From positions 4,013,362-4,077,361 of the forward strand of contig NC_068566.1 of the NCBI RefSeq assembly GCF_025698545.1: a stretch of 64,000 bases of DNA, given 5' to 3'. The notes under the pieces were generated by a model. The model saw nothing but the letters and a program-made list of their open reading frames with translations, did no database searches and was not told where the DNA came from. How positions within the stretch are numbered: the stretch's first letter is position 1; every line of letters begins with the position of its first letter. The DNA comes from Gossypium raimondii. Lineage: Eukaryota > Streptophyta > Magnoliopsida > Malvales > Malvaceae. This document shows positions 1 to 12,459 of the stretch, one piece after another. Both the position numbers and the translations under genes were made by a program.

Positions 1-1424
1 GGAAAAAAAAAACTAAACTAATCTATAGTAGAGAAAGGGAAAGAGCGTTTTCAATTGATGTAGACGGTGCCAAAAAAGGCGGCCATATAACTATGATTTT
101 AACAATAAATGAAAAATATTGAATAGTTCGATAAGTGACCAAAACATAAATTTACTAATATTTTAACGACATTAAATGTAGTTTTACCCAAAATTAATTT
201 GGATAAAAACAAAAGCTAGTTCAACCCATTTTAATTACATAATACGTATATATATAAAAAAAGAGTATCTAATAATATTTGAAAGCACTAAAATATATAA
301 TATAAATTTTAAAATTAATAAATATTAAAAATAATGCTTTTTATTTTTATTTTTAAAATATATAAATTGACCTCAATATGCTTATGCTATCCATTTACAA
401 ACTTAAAAAATTTGGATAAAATTTAGAAGCCTAATTTTCATCTAAAACCAAACCCATGATGGTCAGGCCCAAATTGTGATGGGCTCTTAAATGAAATTAG
501 TGCTACATTTTCTCCTACTTATTTAATTCTAATGTAAAATATTTTAATATATGCTAAATAACGAAAATTTAGCTTTTCCTGAGGTCTTGAATGTGAACCA
601 CATTTGCCAAATTAATATCTTGTGTAATTTTCTTCAAAAACTAAAATAAATTATTGTTAATTTATTTTTCTTGAGACCATATTTTAGTTTTGTTCCATAT
701 TTTCGATCTATGGATATTGAAAGTCAAACAGGTCTGAAAATAAATTTTTAAATTCGAGGTTGAATTGAGTTGGAATAAACTCTCTAGTACTATTTTTTTC
801 TTTTAAAAACACAAACTCGATAACTTATTTAAAAGATATGGAGGAGTTCTTTTCTATTGATGTTCATATTGTATATCTCATCCTATTGCATGGCATGGTA
901 TCAAACACCTCAAATATCCCAAATATAATCAATACCAATGTACTAATTACAAGGGAGAAAAAGAAAAATAAAAACTATTACATGCTTAAAACTTAAAGAA
1001 GAAAAAGGAAGAATGAAGAAGGTATAATCATAATATCCGATCAATTTGAGATTCGAATATTCAAATCATATCTCGGGTTGCGACCTCCTTTATAAACAAA
1101 ATATAAAATAATGCATAGCCGGGTTTGTTGTCACAACTTTTTTTTTCTTGCCCCAAATAAAAAAAAAAAAGTTTGAAAGTACAAATCCTTTAATGACATT
1201 TAAAATATATAGTATATAAAGGGAAAAAAAAAGAGGGTTTTTTTTTTTTTGTGCATGGAGCGATCTGGTCTTTGGCCGTACCTAAATGCAAAATATTGTA
1301 ACAAAGTTAGTACATAAACAGAAATATGAAATGTGTTGAACCCACTTATGGTATGAAATTTATAAAATTTTTCATTACAGTAACATTAATTAGTTTACCT
1401 TTTTGGTATCGATGTTTTTTGTTT
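1..1424. other. AT-rich 3' flank, no gene seen
   Basis: AT-rich sequence downstream of the minus-strand NHL gene. I see only short homopolymer runs, with no conserved coding segment, terminal inverted repeats or tRNA-like boxes. The stretch nearest 1424 is presumably the NHL gene's 3' UTR. Confidence 0.5.
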
Positions 1425-2240
1425 TTAAGACAATTTGGTCTTACAATTTTGGGACAGAATTTTGGTTCCTTGCGCCATCGTGCTCACCCTAAAAGCACAG
1501 TTGACCGTCATGTCTTTTTTCCAAAGCTTTAAGAACCAAACGTTAAACACCAATGGTGATTCGAGTTTGAGTTTCAAAGAGATTTGACGTTTTGTTTTCT
1601 TGTCGCTGATGCTTTTCTGGACATTAGGGGGAACAGCTTTGGTTTTCAAGGCACGGATTTTGATGGCGAAAATGCTCGAATCGTCCCCGGGTTTTTGTTC
1701 GAGACCGGGAAAATCGCCGAAGCCTAGGTTTTTAGTCCAGAAAGTTAGGGTGGCACCGTCTTCATCGGATTTATAATGGATACCCATTTTTTCATTAGGG
1801 TTCTTAGCTTTCAACGTGACATCATACGTAGGTGGACTGCCTTGTTTTTGTTGTTTAACGTGGAGTTTAGAAACGGTGAAATTAGGAGCTTTAGGGGTGA
1901 AAATGAAGTAAACAGCCGCTATAGCACCGCTGACGAGAACACCAATGACAAGCAACACAATGGCGATGCAAATCAAGTACCTAGAGCATTTCCCTTTGGA
2001 TTTTTTGCCTTTATTCTTAGCAGCTTCACGGTGACGTTCGACGATACCAGCGTTTTCAGGTGGCGGTACTCGGTAAATTTGGTCCTTAGGGACTTGAACA
2101 ACGTAGGTAGCTAAAGGATGGCCTGGAGGGGGAGGTAAATTCATGAGGCGATTGTTGTGGGGGGTGGTGGGGGCATGGGGTGTCGACGACAGCAACCGAG
2201 GGTCCCCGGCGGAAGACGCGACGACCCGCTCATCCTCCAT
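1425..2240 (-). CDS. NDR1/HIN1-like (NHL) LEA_2-domain membrane protein, NHL13-like
   Basis: Single-exon gene for 271 residues. The N-terminal ~85 residues are proline-rich and cytosolic, including the motif VPKDQIYRVPPPENA, which I recall from Arabidopsis NHL13-type proteins. A basic stretch (KNKGKKSKGK) precedes one transmembrane helix at about residues 87-112 (YLICIAIVLLVIG...). The remaining ~155 residues form an LEA_2-type beta-sandwich domain with the family signature NPNEKMGIHY. Known family members sit in the plasma membrane with the LEA_2 domain outside and take part in defence signalling. I infer the same location here; a specific role is not shown. The start was chosen because MEDERVV lies in a good context (CCATGG). 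A second Met at residue 33 would still leave the domains intact. The length is somewhat longer than typical NHLs because of the proline-rich tail. It is transcribed away from the PLAT gene. Confidence 0.9.
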   Translation of the reverse strand: MEDERVVASSAGDPRLLSSTPHAPTTPHNNRLMNLPPPPGHPLATYVVQVPKDQIYRVPPPENAGIVERHREAAKNKGKKSKGKCSRYLICIAIVLLVIGVLVSGAIAAVYFIFTPKAPNFTVSKLHVKQQKQGSPPTYDVTLKAKNPNEKMGIHYKSDEDGATLTFWTKNLGFGDFPGLEQKPGDDSSIFAIKIRALKTKAVPPNVQKSISDKKTKRQISLKLKLESPLVFNVWFLKLWKKDMTVNCAFRVSTMAQGTKILSQNCKTKLS

Positions 2241-3916
2241 GGGAGAGATGGGGTGCGAAAGAAATGGGAGGGTGACAAAGGTGGAAAAAGATAAAAGGGA
2301 AAAGAGGAGTAATTTTTAGGGCTTGCATGGGAGGTTTGCTTGTTTCTATGAAGTTGAGTGGTTGGTTTTGCGTTGAGATTGAACGGAGGTTTGTATTTGG
2401 TAAAGACAACTCATTATTTTTTTCTTTCTTTTTTTGGTATTTTTTTCAAATATCAAATATCAAATTCTATTCAATTTAGTTTTACATTTAGGTCCTAAAA
2501 AATAGGGTTCTGTTTTTGGTGTTGTGATCTTTGGGTTACACATTGCATTTTTTGTACTAAATATTCTCCTTTTATCTATACCTCAACTTATATTATATAT
2601 ATTTAGGGATGAGAAGTTATATAAAATAATGTTCATCTTATCAATTGAATAATGCAACTAGGATTTGAGTTAAAGTTAATTTTAGTGTCTTTTGGGTTAT
2701 TTTGAATTTTGATTATTTTAATTAATAATTTTGGGATTTAGTTAATTCAGAGGTTCGAATTTTTTGGATTAAGTTATCTTGAGTTCAAATCATTTTATAC
2801 TTGGATGATTTGAGAATGAGGCTTAAAGTTTTCATGTTTGAACCATTTTTCATGTTCAAGTTAGTTTGAGTTTGGGTCAATTCGAATTTGAGTGAAATAG
2901 ATTCAGGTTACTGACTTTTTATAGTTAAATATTGAATTTTATCATATTTGAGTTGGAATTGATCGGATTGGATCTTCAAATTAGGTTTATAATTTATAGG
3001 TCTATAATAATGGGTGTTTGATTTAAGAAGTGATTTTTTTTAAGAAAAATACTTAAATTAACAGGAACCATAAACAACAATCACACATAATAACACAAAC
3101 AATAAATAAAAGCGTACAAATTAATTCACAAATGGCATTATTTGCAAAAAGAGCCCAATAGAAGAGAAAGGCAAACTAACAATAATTAAAACACTGAAAA
3201 AAGATGCACCACATAGATATAAAAAAAAAGAGGCTATAATTATATCATATCCCACCATTATCAAAGCAACTTAACGACAAACACCGATTAATCAATTAAC
3301 TATTGCTAGAAGTCTCTAAAAAACCTCAACCTATCCCTTATAATCTCTGATCCCAACAATATTCACTAAGAGAGAATTACATATACCCTTGTCATTAGTA
3401 ACAATGTCTATAGCCCTTAGCATTCTCTAAGAAGGGGCACCAACCTCTAGTAAATTAGTTACTTATAAATGCTTTCAAAATATTATTAAAAAAATTTTAT
3501 TGATGGTTTATCATTTCATAAAATTAATTAAAATTACGTGATATAAAAAATGATATTTAATTAATAATTTATTAATAAGAAATATATTTAAAAATGTTTT
3601 AAAAAAGAAAGTTAATAAAATCTGTTATCTTTTTTGCTCCCTAAACCTCCAATTTTGCACAATCCTCCTTTTGATCTTTTCAAAGACCCCCTTCTCTCCC
3701 TAAGGACACTCTATATCACATATTCATGTTTTATAATCACATATAAAAATAACATTTGACAAATTTAAAGTTGAATCCTAATTATTAGGATCTATATCAC
3801 TATTCTTAAATTACAATCTAATTTATGCTATATATATTCATAAATTGCATATTTGTAAGAACTTTCAAAAGTAAAAAGCATATTTATACAAAAAAAAAAA
3901 GCTTTCAAAAGTACCA
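2241..3916. other. Divergent intergenic region between NHL and PLAT genes
   Basis: This holds the promoters of two divergently transcribed genes. The first ~100 bases next to the NHL start are purine-rich, a likely 5' UTR. The middle is AT-rich with no coding signal. A TATA-like run (TATATATA near 3829-3836) lies about 80 bases before the PLAT start codon. I see no mobile element with definable ends. Confidence 0.5.
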
Positions 3917-4542
3917 ATGGCGACCCCAAAGCAGCTGATATTGCCTTTCTTCTTCCTCCTCTCCTTATCCTCCATTGCTCTTTCCGTAAGTATCCCTCAA
4001 CGCCTCCACCATTGCTACTGTTACTCCGTTATCTCCGTCGCATCTACATCTCTAACTTCTCTTTTTTGTGCATGTAGGAAGGCGAAGATTGCGTTTACAC
4101 GATCTATATAAGAACCGGAACCATCATCAAAGGTGGAACCAACTCCATCATCAGCTTGAAACTCTATGATGCCAAAGGTGAATACGTCGAGATTGAAAAC
4201 CTAGAAGCGTGGGGAGGGTTAATGGGGGAGGGGCACGACTATTACGAACGTGGAAACTTGGATATTTTCGCAGGCAGAGGACGTTGTTTGGCCTCGCCTG
4301 TATGTGCCATGAACTTAACATCAGACGGTACGGGTCCTCAGCACGGATGGTACTGTAATTATGTGGAAGTCACCATGACTGGCATCCATACCCCTTGTAG
4401 CCAACAGATGTTCGCAGTGGAGCAATGGTTGGCATTCGATACTTTACCTTTCGACCTCACCGCCATTAGGAACTATTGTTCGGCTGAGCTTCGCACCAAT
4501 CAACAAAATTCTCAGGAGGTGCCTAGTAGATCAAGCACCTGA
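3917..4542 (+). CDS. Secreted PLAT/LH2-domain stress protein (PLAT1-like)
   Basis: Two exons, 3917-3985 and 4078-4542, joined in phase 0 across a 92-base intron (TCC|GTAAGT ... TGTAG|GAA), give 177 residues, close to the length I recall for Arabidopsis PLAT1. Exon 1 encodes almost exactly the signal peptide: MATPKQ followed by a Leu/Phe/Ser-rich core ending at SIALS. Exon 2 opens with EGEDCVYTIYIRTGT and continues with a PLAT beta-sandwich, including DAKGEYVEI and the region YERGNLDIFAGRG. Cysteines are spaced as in the plant PLAT-plain-stress family. Arabidopsis members are ER/secretory proteins linked to abiotic stress tolerance; here that is inference from family. Reading straight through the intron gives a stop after 64 codons, so splicing is required. 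The tail after YCSAEL is polar and variable. Confidence 0.9.
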
Positions 4543-5001
4543 TGAGGGCTGTTGATTAGTGGGGATTATGGTCTCTTAATCATATCATCAGCTACAGTTT
4601 CGTCATTTTACGGGAATTTTTTTTTTAATTTAGATTAAATTAAGGTTCACATGACATGACATACATATGTGTGTCTGTGAGTTAAAATTTGTTCTTGTTG
4701 GAAACTGGAAACAGAGACGTCATTCTTTTGTTCTTTACATCAGTTTTTCTCTTATCAAACAGACACTTAGCCTCACACAATAGCAACACTCAGGAAAAGG
4801 AAATTAAACCAAGGATCACCAGCTTGTCAGCCAAATTCTCAACATCTTTAAATCTTCTTATGATTTCGAATTCAATTCCGCCAATCAAGTTCATGAACTA
4901 CATCCTATTCATATTCAAAATTTGAATTGTCCTATGAGAAAATCGAGCTATTCCGGAGAAAATCGTAGGGTAAGGGTTGGTGCCAACAGTTTTTGTGCTA
5001 C
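4543..5001. other. Convergent 3' regions of the PLAT and SCO-type genes
   Basis: About 460 bases between two stop codons facing each other. It contains AT-rich 3' UTR-like sequence for both genes and no additional coding signal. Confidence 0.5.
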
Positions 5002-7825
5002 TCAAGCATTAACTTGGTGTTTCTTCAATTCCTTCAATATTTCCTTTGATAGTTGTTCAGCATTGTACTCTACTCCAAAGCATCTTACAACCTTCATTTT
5101 CGGGTTTATCAAATACCTGAAGTATTTAAAACCAAGTTGCATCGGGTTCTTGAGTTAAATATATATTTAAAATAAAATGAGAAAAGGGATTTCTAAGTGT
5201 TAATGTTTGGTACGTACATGCTGTGAGAAGACTCGACGAGGTAATCATCTCCTTCTTCTTCAACCTTCTTGAAATAAACACGATATTCTTGTGCCATTTG
5301 CCTTACAGCACTAACAGGTCCTCCCAATCCCACTATTCTTGGATCAAACTCTGCACTTTGAATGTAAAATTGCTCAATACATGTAATTTAAGCACAAGTA
5401 GGTTATTATCATCATGCATTCAGTTACAAGTTGTACGAACCTTTGAGGTAAGCCCGGAGTTGCGCTGGAGTATCACGCTGAGGATCTATTGTCACGAATA
5501 CAGGTAAAACCTTCAAATTCTCTTTCGATTCTTGAACCAAATAAAACGCAGAATGTTAAAGACTAATATTATGAGTCTAACAGATATATATAACTAAATC
5601 TTTGTCGAAGGGTTATACCTAATGTATCTATAGCCTTTGCCATTATCCGAACTTGATCAGGTCCGATATCAGGAGACGATGTATAGCCAAAGTACAAGAG
5701 AACCCAGTTTCCAAGAAAGTCCTGTTCATTAACAATCTGATTTTCCGAATTAACCAAAGTGAATGGGCCGCCAATAATTGGAGCTGCTGCAGTATCACTA
5801 CCGGTATAGCTGTCCTTGCCTGCCGAACATAAACAAAGAAGCATGTTAAAGATAGGACTAGTCATGCTTATAGAGAGTCCTTTCTACATCAGCAATACGA
5901 CTAAATACCAAAAATTACATACAAATTTTGGATGGATCTTTAAAACACAAATTGATGCAAGCAAAAGATTATTTTTGAATTATGTAAAGACAAATCACTT
6001 CAAGTAAATGAAGATATACATGCATGTATTTTGCAACACACCCTAATAAGAACCAAACAATAGACTATCTATGAACAAATTTAGTAACGCACACCGTGTC
6101 AGTTGTTGATTTATCGACTCCAAAGGTTTTTGCAACCTTTGACCTCAAGTTCATTCTTATAGACAGATTTAAGGTATCCCACAACTGGACACTTATTCCG
6201 TACTATTCATCATGTACGGCCACAAACAATATAATACATAGAGACAACTTCTAATGCCCAATTTCTCATAGTAGTGATATGTCACGAACTCGTCCATGAG
6301 ACAGATAAAATGGAAGAGCTACACTAAAGAATTTCCTTACCACGAAATTCCAAAGTCATGGGACAAACATAGTAATTCAAAAGAAACTTCCGAAAGCGTC
6401 AAATGGACCTACGATGACAGCATTTTGGTTCAATTAGCCTCTCTTTTAGTCAACCTCCCTCACCTATTAACCATTTAAGAAAGTATCGTAAAACAAACAA
6501 ATGCCATAAAGCTGTTTGAAGACCTCCTATTGGGGCCTTTCTTAGAAAACTAGTAACACAATGCTACACAAACGGAAAAAAATCTTGTTACATTTTAGTA
6601 CGAGCATAAACAAAGAAGCACAATAACAAAAATAAGTAAGTTGAATCAAAACTGGTTGGCAGAAGCTTCCCAACAATTTCGAGCACATGTATTTAAGCAC
6701 AACTGCAGAAGAAGTCATCTGAACCATACATATGAAACTCATGATCAACCAACCATTAGCTCAAGCAAATCATTGCCTGTCTCATCAAATCACATAGTTT
6801 TGCTTTGGAAAAATACCAACCATAAACAAATTATGAAACTTCATTACATGAAAGAACAGAAAATGCGGAGTTTGTACATATCCGAAAAACCTAGTTCCCA
6901 TCTCCTGGTCAATAACAACAATAGAAGATAAACATGTACCTATTTTAACTGCTCTTCGCTCGTCATTATAATGCAGAAAAGCTAGCAATCCACCAAATCC
7001 TAGTATAATAGGTGGCTGCAAAAAATAAGGATCCACATAACCGTTAGCTACATGTTCCTACTTTCTATTATCCAACAAAAAAGTTCATATACAAACAAGC
7101 AATCGCGAATAGGCTAATGCAGCATACAATAATATAAGCACCCGACGAGCGAGAAGCCTGTGTTTCAACATTCACAACAGGATGACCAGTTGGCTTTTTG
7201 TAATAATTGTTCTTTGCTGATTTGGTATAGCCACAAGATTGAATTCTCTTAGATGAACCAAACCTACATATCCATATAAACATTAGAACCTACAGCTTCA
7301 ACAATTATACTAAGCATTGTTTCATACTGCCTAAAAGACTAAACCTATAAACAGAATGCTTCACATATAACGAAAAAAGTTCAAATGATAATTACAGCAA
7401 AAACCCAAATCACCATTCATGGTCAAAATACATGAAATATATACAAAAATACTCATTGAAGAACAATTCTAGCATTAAAACCATTAAAAAGGAACTCACA
7501 AACTCGGGACTAATACCAATTTAAACTAACATTCGACTAAAAAACAATATCGCATATCATGGATTGAACGAAATTCTAGAATGTCACTTAAAAAGAAAAC
7601 TCAAGAGCATAAAGATCATAACTTTCTCCCTTTTTTGTTCTTTTTTTTTTTGTTTGCATATACAATGTCGAAAATGAAAACCCATTTTTATTCTAACATC
7701 AAAAAGGAAGAGAGAAAAAAGAAAAAGAAAAAGAAAAAGAGATTAGAGTGTGACCTTGGAAGAAGATTGGAAGCATGGGCGAAGCGGTGCTTGGCGGAAA
7801 AGAAAATGAAGCGGGAAATGGGCAT
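5002..7825 (-). CDS. HCC2: SCO1-family mitochondrial protein without Cu-binding cysteines (HCC2-like)
   Basis: Seven exons in minus-strand order: 7825-7755, 7263-7128, 7015-6940, 5819-5619, 5530-5441, 5350-5218, 5116-5002. All borders are GT..AG and the phases agree, giving 273 residues, near the length I recall for Arabidopsis HCC2. The N terminus (MPISRFIFFSAKHRF...) is a basic, serine-rich presequence, so mitochondrial import is likely. One transmembrane segment is near AYIIPPIILGFGGLLAF, followed by the HYNDERRAV linker. The thioredoxin-like SCO domain includes GNWVLLYFGYTSSPDIGPDQ, FVTIDPQRDTP, the MAQEYRVYFKKV segment and CFGVEYN. Copper-delivering SCO1 proteins have CxxxC in this loop (about YTxCPDxCP). 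Here both cysteines are replaced, by Ser and Gly, as in the plant HCC2 branch. It therefore probably does not deliver copper to COX2. HCC2 proteins have been linked to redox and UV stress responses. Confidence 0.92.
7706..7746. repeat. (GAAAAA)n-type microsatellite in intron 1 of the HCC2-like gene
   Basis: A purine-rich short tandem repeat (GAAAAA/GAAAAG units) directly follows, on the minus strand, the exon 1 splice donor. In the transcript it is a pyrimidine tract starting about 9 bases past the donor. It is likely length-variable. Confidence 0.7.
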
Positions 7826-7979
7826 ATTAATGAATTTTAGGCAAGTATTTAAGAGAAATTACTATTCGGAGCAAAAGCCCATTTGTGATTCCTTCGTATT
7901 TATGCTTGTGCAGGCAAAATATGAAGAAGCACAATAGAAGGAAGGCAGGGCAGCAGCTTCTTCTCTAGTTGAAACATGC

Positions 7980-8780
7980 CCAGAGACCAAGTTTATATTT
8001 TAATAAAATAAATGCATTTACTATTTACTCAGCTCTTTTAAATTAGAATTCTTTATCATTATACTTAAATTAAAATCCTAATAAAATAATTAATTAATTA
8101 AATTTTTAATCGAAAATTACAATTAATTGAATCATTAAATAAAACCTAGCGATGAAGAGAGAAAATTGGTTGATATAATTGATTTTTGAGCCAATTGATT
8201 CAATTCTTTATTCTGAATTGGTATCCAAATTGATTATATGTCTAATCAATCGATCTAATTCGATTCTAAAAACAATGTTTATTTTGGACTAATACCCCAA
8301 CCCATTCTTGATATGATTGACGGATCTAATCCAGTTCTAAAAACAATGACATTAAGCAATAAAATATAGTAGTAATCAAGTTCAATTCAAAGTTTTAACT
8401 ATTTTGCTAATTAATTTCAAGCTAGTGATACGATATGTGTAACTAAAAAGCAATTAGTGGTTGAATTGGTTAGGCCATCAATTAATTGATCCAATCGGTC
8501 CGTCCAGTTCAATTAAATAAATCATTAAAATTTCATAAAATTAAAAAATTAAAAATCCGAATCAATGTATTCATACCAGTTTCCAAATCAATTAGTTCAA
8601 CACCCTTTCTTCAAAACAATACCAGTCCAATTCCCAATTCAACCGGTCAATTTGATCTTGGTTCAAACAACTTTGCTAAAAGGGCCTTCAAAAGTAACAT
8701 ATATTTTAAATTGTCATTGTTTTAATTAATATATTTTAAATTCATCCTAAATTTCAAAATATTTGAATTGCCAAAATCAT
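7980..8780. other. AT-rich spacer upstream of the HCC2-like gene
   Basis: AT-rich sequence with many AATTGATTC/AATTCAATT-like short repeats between about 8150 and 8660. It contains no coding region I can support. It may be decayed repeat DNA, but no ends or duplications could be defined. Confidence 0.4.
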
Positions 8781-8915
8781 GTCACTAGCTCAGTGACAAA
8801 CTTGTGTAGGTTTCAAGTTAATTAGTATGAGGTCCAGGGTTTGATCCATATGTTTATAAACACTTTCCCCCTGCTCCTTTGTATTATAATTGTTCACTTG
8901 TATAAAAAAAATTTC
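8781..8915 (+). mobile_element. tRNA-derived SINE-like remnant
   Basis: An A-box-like TAGCTCAGTGA (8786-8796) is followed 42 bases later by a B-box-like GGTTTGATCC (8838-8847), the arrangement of an internal Pol III promoter. A CT-rich body and a short A run (about 8905-8911) follow, as at the tail of a plant SINE. There is no cloverleaf that I can pair convincingly, so it is not a functional tRNA gene. Boundaries are approximate. Confidence 0.4.
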
Positions 8916-9002
8916 TAGAGTATCAAATATTTATTAATCAAGTTTTTTTTTTATCATTTTAGATGTCATCTTGAGCGTTAAATACTATCACGAATATGAC
9001 AT

Positions 9003-11352
9003 TGTTGAGAAATGTGCTCATATTGTAGTAAATATGTAATTATTTTCTATATATTTGAACGATAAATAAAGTTAATTTCATATTTCACTATTATGTCATT
9101 TGTATTTATGTCTTTTATATTTTACATGCATAGCGAAATTGTAACAAGCAAATATTAGCTCATTGATTATCTAAGTTGAAACTGAATATAAGTGGCATTG
9201 CAAGAACGTTTACATTGCGAGAAAGACAACTTACTTCAGTAGATAATCTAAATAAGTTCGTAGTCCCGTAAAAGAATTGAAGTGAACATTTGATTCAAAT
9301 ACCAAGAAAGATTATTATGTCGTCTACAATTCTAATTGGGGAGATGGTTAGTCCTGGTTATCGGAGCAGTTGACTCCATAAGTAGAAACATAGATGTATT
9401 CATTGGTAAACTGATACATTGGACTGGACTCAAGATGAATTAATTCTGAATATGTTTGTGAATTAATTCACTTGTGATGTTCATGGTGTGATTTACCTAA
9501 ATCTTAAGTTAGTCACTGACCATGCGTATGTAACTCATGTGCTTTGATATAAGTGGAGGCTTATATTCTAAAGATACATGACTTGTATATGGCATGACTT
9601 TGCTAGGAGCAATGGAATTCATAGCTCAATCAAAGAGTTAATGATATCCTCTCATTGGCATTGTGTGAATTGATAAATATGGAATGTGGCCACAGGTTGC
9701 TTATTCTTGAACGAGTAATTTATCACAGTCATTTGTTGACAGTGGTCATATTAATCATTAAGAAGACACAATGGTGACAATGAGATAAAATAGGATTGTA
9801 TTGAGTAACGGATTTAACTCAAAAGAATCAAGGATATCATATGAGGGTAACACACACATGACGAGGTCATTGGACAGAACATTTGGATAAATTATTTTCG
9901 TAAAGAGTATACAATAATGAGTTTTCAATCATAGTACTTCTTATGGACTGACTCCACAATTAAGTAGTTGCGAATTATCAAAACAATGTTTTTGGACATA
10001 ATTGCAATTACTAGAGCCTAATTGTATATGTCTGATTGGTACATCCGCTAGCTCAACAAAAACTCAATCGAACTGCATTTGAATCAAAAGAAATTCTACG
10101 ATTTTTGGAAATAATTTAATTGAGTCGATTTATTTAATGTGGAATTAAATTAGGTGGTCATAAAAATTGTTCAACTAGAAAATTTATTTAAAGAATTTTC
10201 TTGAAAAATTAATTTGGAAAATCTAAGTAATTTTTGGGAAAATTAATTTTGATCAAATAAATTAAAATTAATTAAAATTAATAAGATATTTTTAGAAATT
10301 AATTTTCAAGTCGGACAATTGGCCCAATGGGTAATTGAACTTGAAATTTGGACCTAAGATCATAAATTGGGACCGGGAGCCTGTAATCGAGACTAAGAAC
10401 CAAAAATTGGTCAAACTGGGCTCGGTATATGATAATGGGCCAACAATCTAATCAGTGGCTAGACCGAACCGGTTGAGTTGTCACTGACTCAAACCGAACT
10501 GACAGTAACCAAACCATCTCGGGGTGCCGTAAAGGTGTCGCACTTGCATTATCGAGACACGGCGGTGCCTGCAGCTGCGATGGCGACGTTCTATTGGCCG
10601 GCGGTGGTTGGTCTTCGATGGTTGAGTAATGGAAGAGTTACACTTCTACTAGGATTCTACGAAAGAATTTAATTTCAAATTAATTATTCTAAAATTAATA
10701 TTATTTTAATAGTTTAATATTTAATTTAATTTAATACTTATCTTAATAGTATTTTATTAATTTAATATTAAAGTGATTATCTTAATATTAAATTTAATTT
10801 AATGTTTATCTAGTAAATAAACTTTCTATTATTTTAATAAGATTCAATATTAAATTTAATTTAATATTTATCTTGATAATTATTATATTAATTTAATATT
10901 AAAGTGATTAAGTTTACTCGTAGTTAAACTATCTAAACTCTCCTATATAAAAAACATTGGATCATTATTTTACACATACTTGAATTCAAAAGAAAGTTGT
11001 AGAGATAAAATTCTCTAAAGAGATTATTTCAGAAAATTTCTAGAGATATTCTTTTGATTTACAACTTGACCCAAAAGTTTAGAGAAATTATGAAATTACC
11101 CCACTGGTAATTTTTGTGAAAAAAGTTTAATTCGAAGCGAGCCCATTCTCTGAAAATGTGAGCTTGAGGATAATGGAAAAAACTACTTAGTCGAAGCGCT
11201 TATCCTAAACAAATTGAAAATGTACAATTTTGATTAAGTGTTTATTACTTTAGATATCACAACCAAGATCTTGCTTTAGAAAAAAAATTATAACTCTGGT
11301 TTTTCCCTAAATTTATTTTCTGCAACGTTTTCCAAACTCGTTTTTTCCAACG
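9003..11352 (+). mobile_element. Solo LTR, probable Ty1/Copia family
   Basis: It begins TGTTGAGAAATGTGC and ends TTTTTTCCAACG. The termini are imperfect inverted repeats (TGTTG-AGAAA versus CGTTGGAAAA read inward), and this start and end resemble Copia LTRs known from many dicots (TGTTGGAAATGTG...TTCCAACA). The flanks are GACAT and TACAT, a 4/5 match for a target duplication. An alternative reading, TG at 8964 and CA at 11356, has a perfect TTAGA duplication but less familiar termini. There is no gag-pol coding inside, and no second LTR is seen, so I call it solo. The length is about 2.35 kb. Confidence 0.7.
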
Positions 11353-11361
11353 TACATTAGA

Positions 11362-12454
11362 TACAAATTGATTGTGTAGTAAGTGTTAACATAATTAAAA
11401 TTTGATCCAATTATTTTAAACGTGATTTATGTCATGTCCAAATTATAATTCAATGCTCAAACTAACGACAAGGCTAACAAAACAATTAGTTGGTATAATA
11501 GGATATTTTGAGGATTCAATTAAAATATATTAAAGTTTGAGACCCAACTTAAAATCTATATTACAATTTGACTAAATACAATGAAATTAGCCATTTCTTT
11601 GTTGCTAATGAGACCGATTCCTAAAAGTATTACCGTCACATTTGTATTTAGGGCTAAAAAGAAAACAAGAAATCAAATATCAACTCGAACTGTGGTATTT
11701 GAACAACTTTTGAAATATAAGTTTGTTGATACGAGTTGATAACAAGGCGGAAAGGATGGTAGAGGGGAGTATTGATTCACCTGTGTTAAATGGAGAATCG
11801 ATATCAAGAATAAGAAATAGGAGAAGGAGAAAGAGAATGATGCTCTAGGGTTGCTAAAGAAAAGAGTCAATCCTTGGTTCCTTGTGCACTTAAGGTTATA
11901 TACGGGGTTACCCCTTGTCTTGTAATGTCACGTGACAGTACTTTGTCCTACATGGTTGTACAAGTCAGCTAGGTGCTAGTGTCGTTGCAAATCAGTTGTC
12001 ACCATAAAGTGTACTGTGTGGTCTTGCTTTAACATTCTCGTCCTTGGGGTTGTACAAGGAAATTATGTCTTAGTGGTCCTAGCGAAGGATGTGTAGCGAG
12101 CTATATCTAAGCTAACTTAGACAGGATTCACAAATAGTTACCTGATGGTGCGAAAGTTGCTTACAGACCATTCCTAATTGAGGATTATATGCGGGCCACT
12201 CCAAATGGAGGGTCACTTACAGACTTTCCAATAACTTGCCACATGTCATATTGTGGTGGCGGTATAACACCAGTAGGTATGGCAAGATGGTTACGCCAAC
12301 AAGTCTGGTGAGATGGTATACGCCAGTAGGTCTGGCGAGTTAGTATTCGAAAGTTGGTTTGGCGAGCTAATGTTCGCCAGTGGATTCAGCAAACTGAGAT
12401 CGCTAGTAGGTCAGGCAAGCTGTGATAATTATTTTAGGCCGAAAGTCAAAAGTA
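11362..12454. other. Repeat-derived host DNA preceding nested LTRs
   Basis: Non-coding sequence with a retroelement look, including GTACAAG-rich segments around 11900-12060. It continues at 15210-15896 and again at 22153-23144 once the inserted LTRs are removed. It may be the body of an older element ending TATGGGGTGTTACA at 23144. I could not fix a convincing left end. Confidence 0.4.
12270..12425. repeat. Degenerate 27-bp tandem repeat
   Basis: Successive units of the form CGCCAGTAGGTCTGGCGAG plus eight further bases repeat with a 27-base period, about five to six copies, the later ones diverged. In one frame this gives a nine-residue repeat, but no supported gene uses it. It sits in the older repeat DNA just left of the LTR at 12460. 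Confidence 0.7.
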
Positions 12455-12459
12455 AGAGT

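Noticed and set aside
8964..11356. Alternative, slightly larger LTR (TGTCATC...CGTACA) with perfect TTAGA duplication
   Set aside because: The inner boundaries (9003-11352) have inverted termini typical of Copia LTRs. The TTAGA match may be chance in AT-rich DNA. A family alignment would decide.
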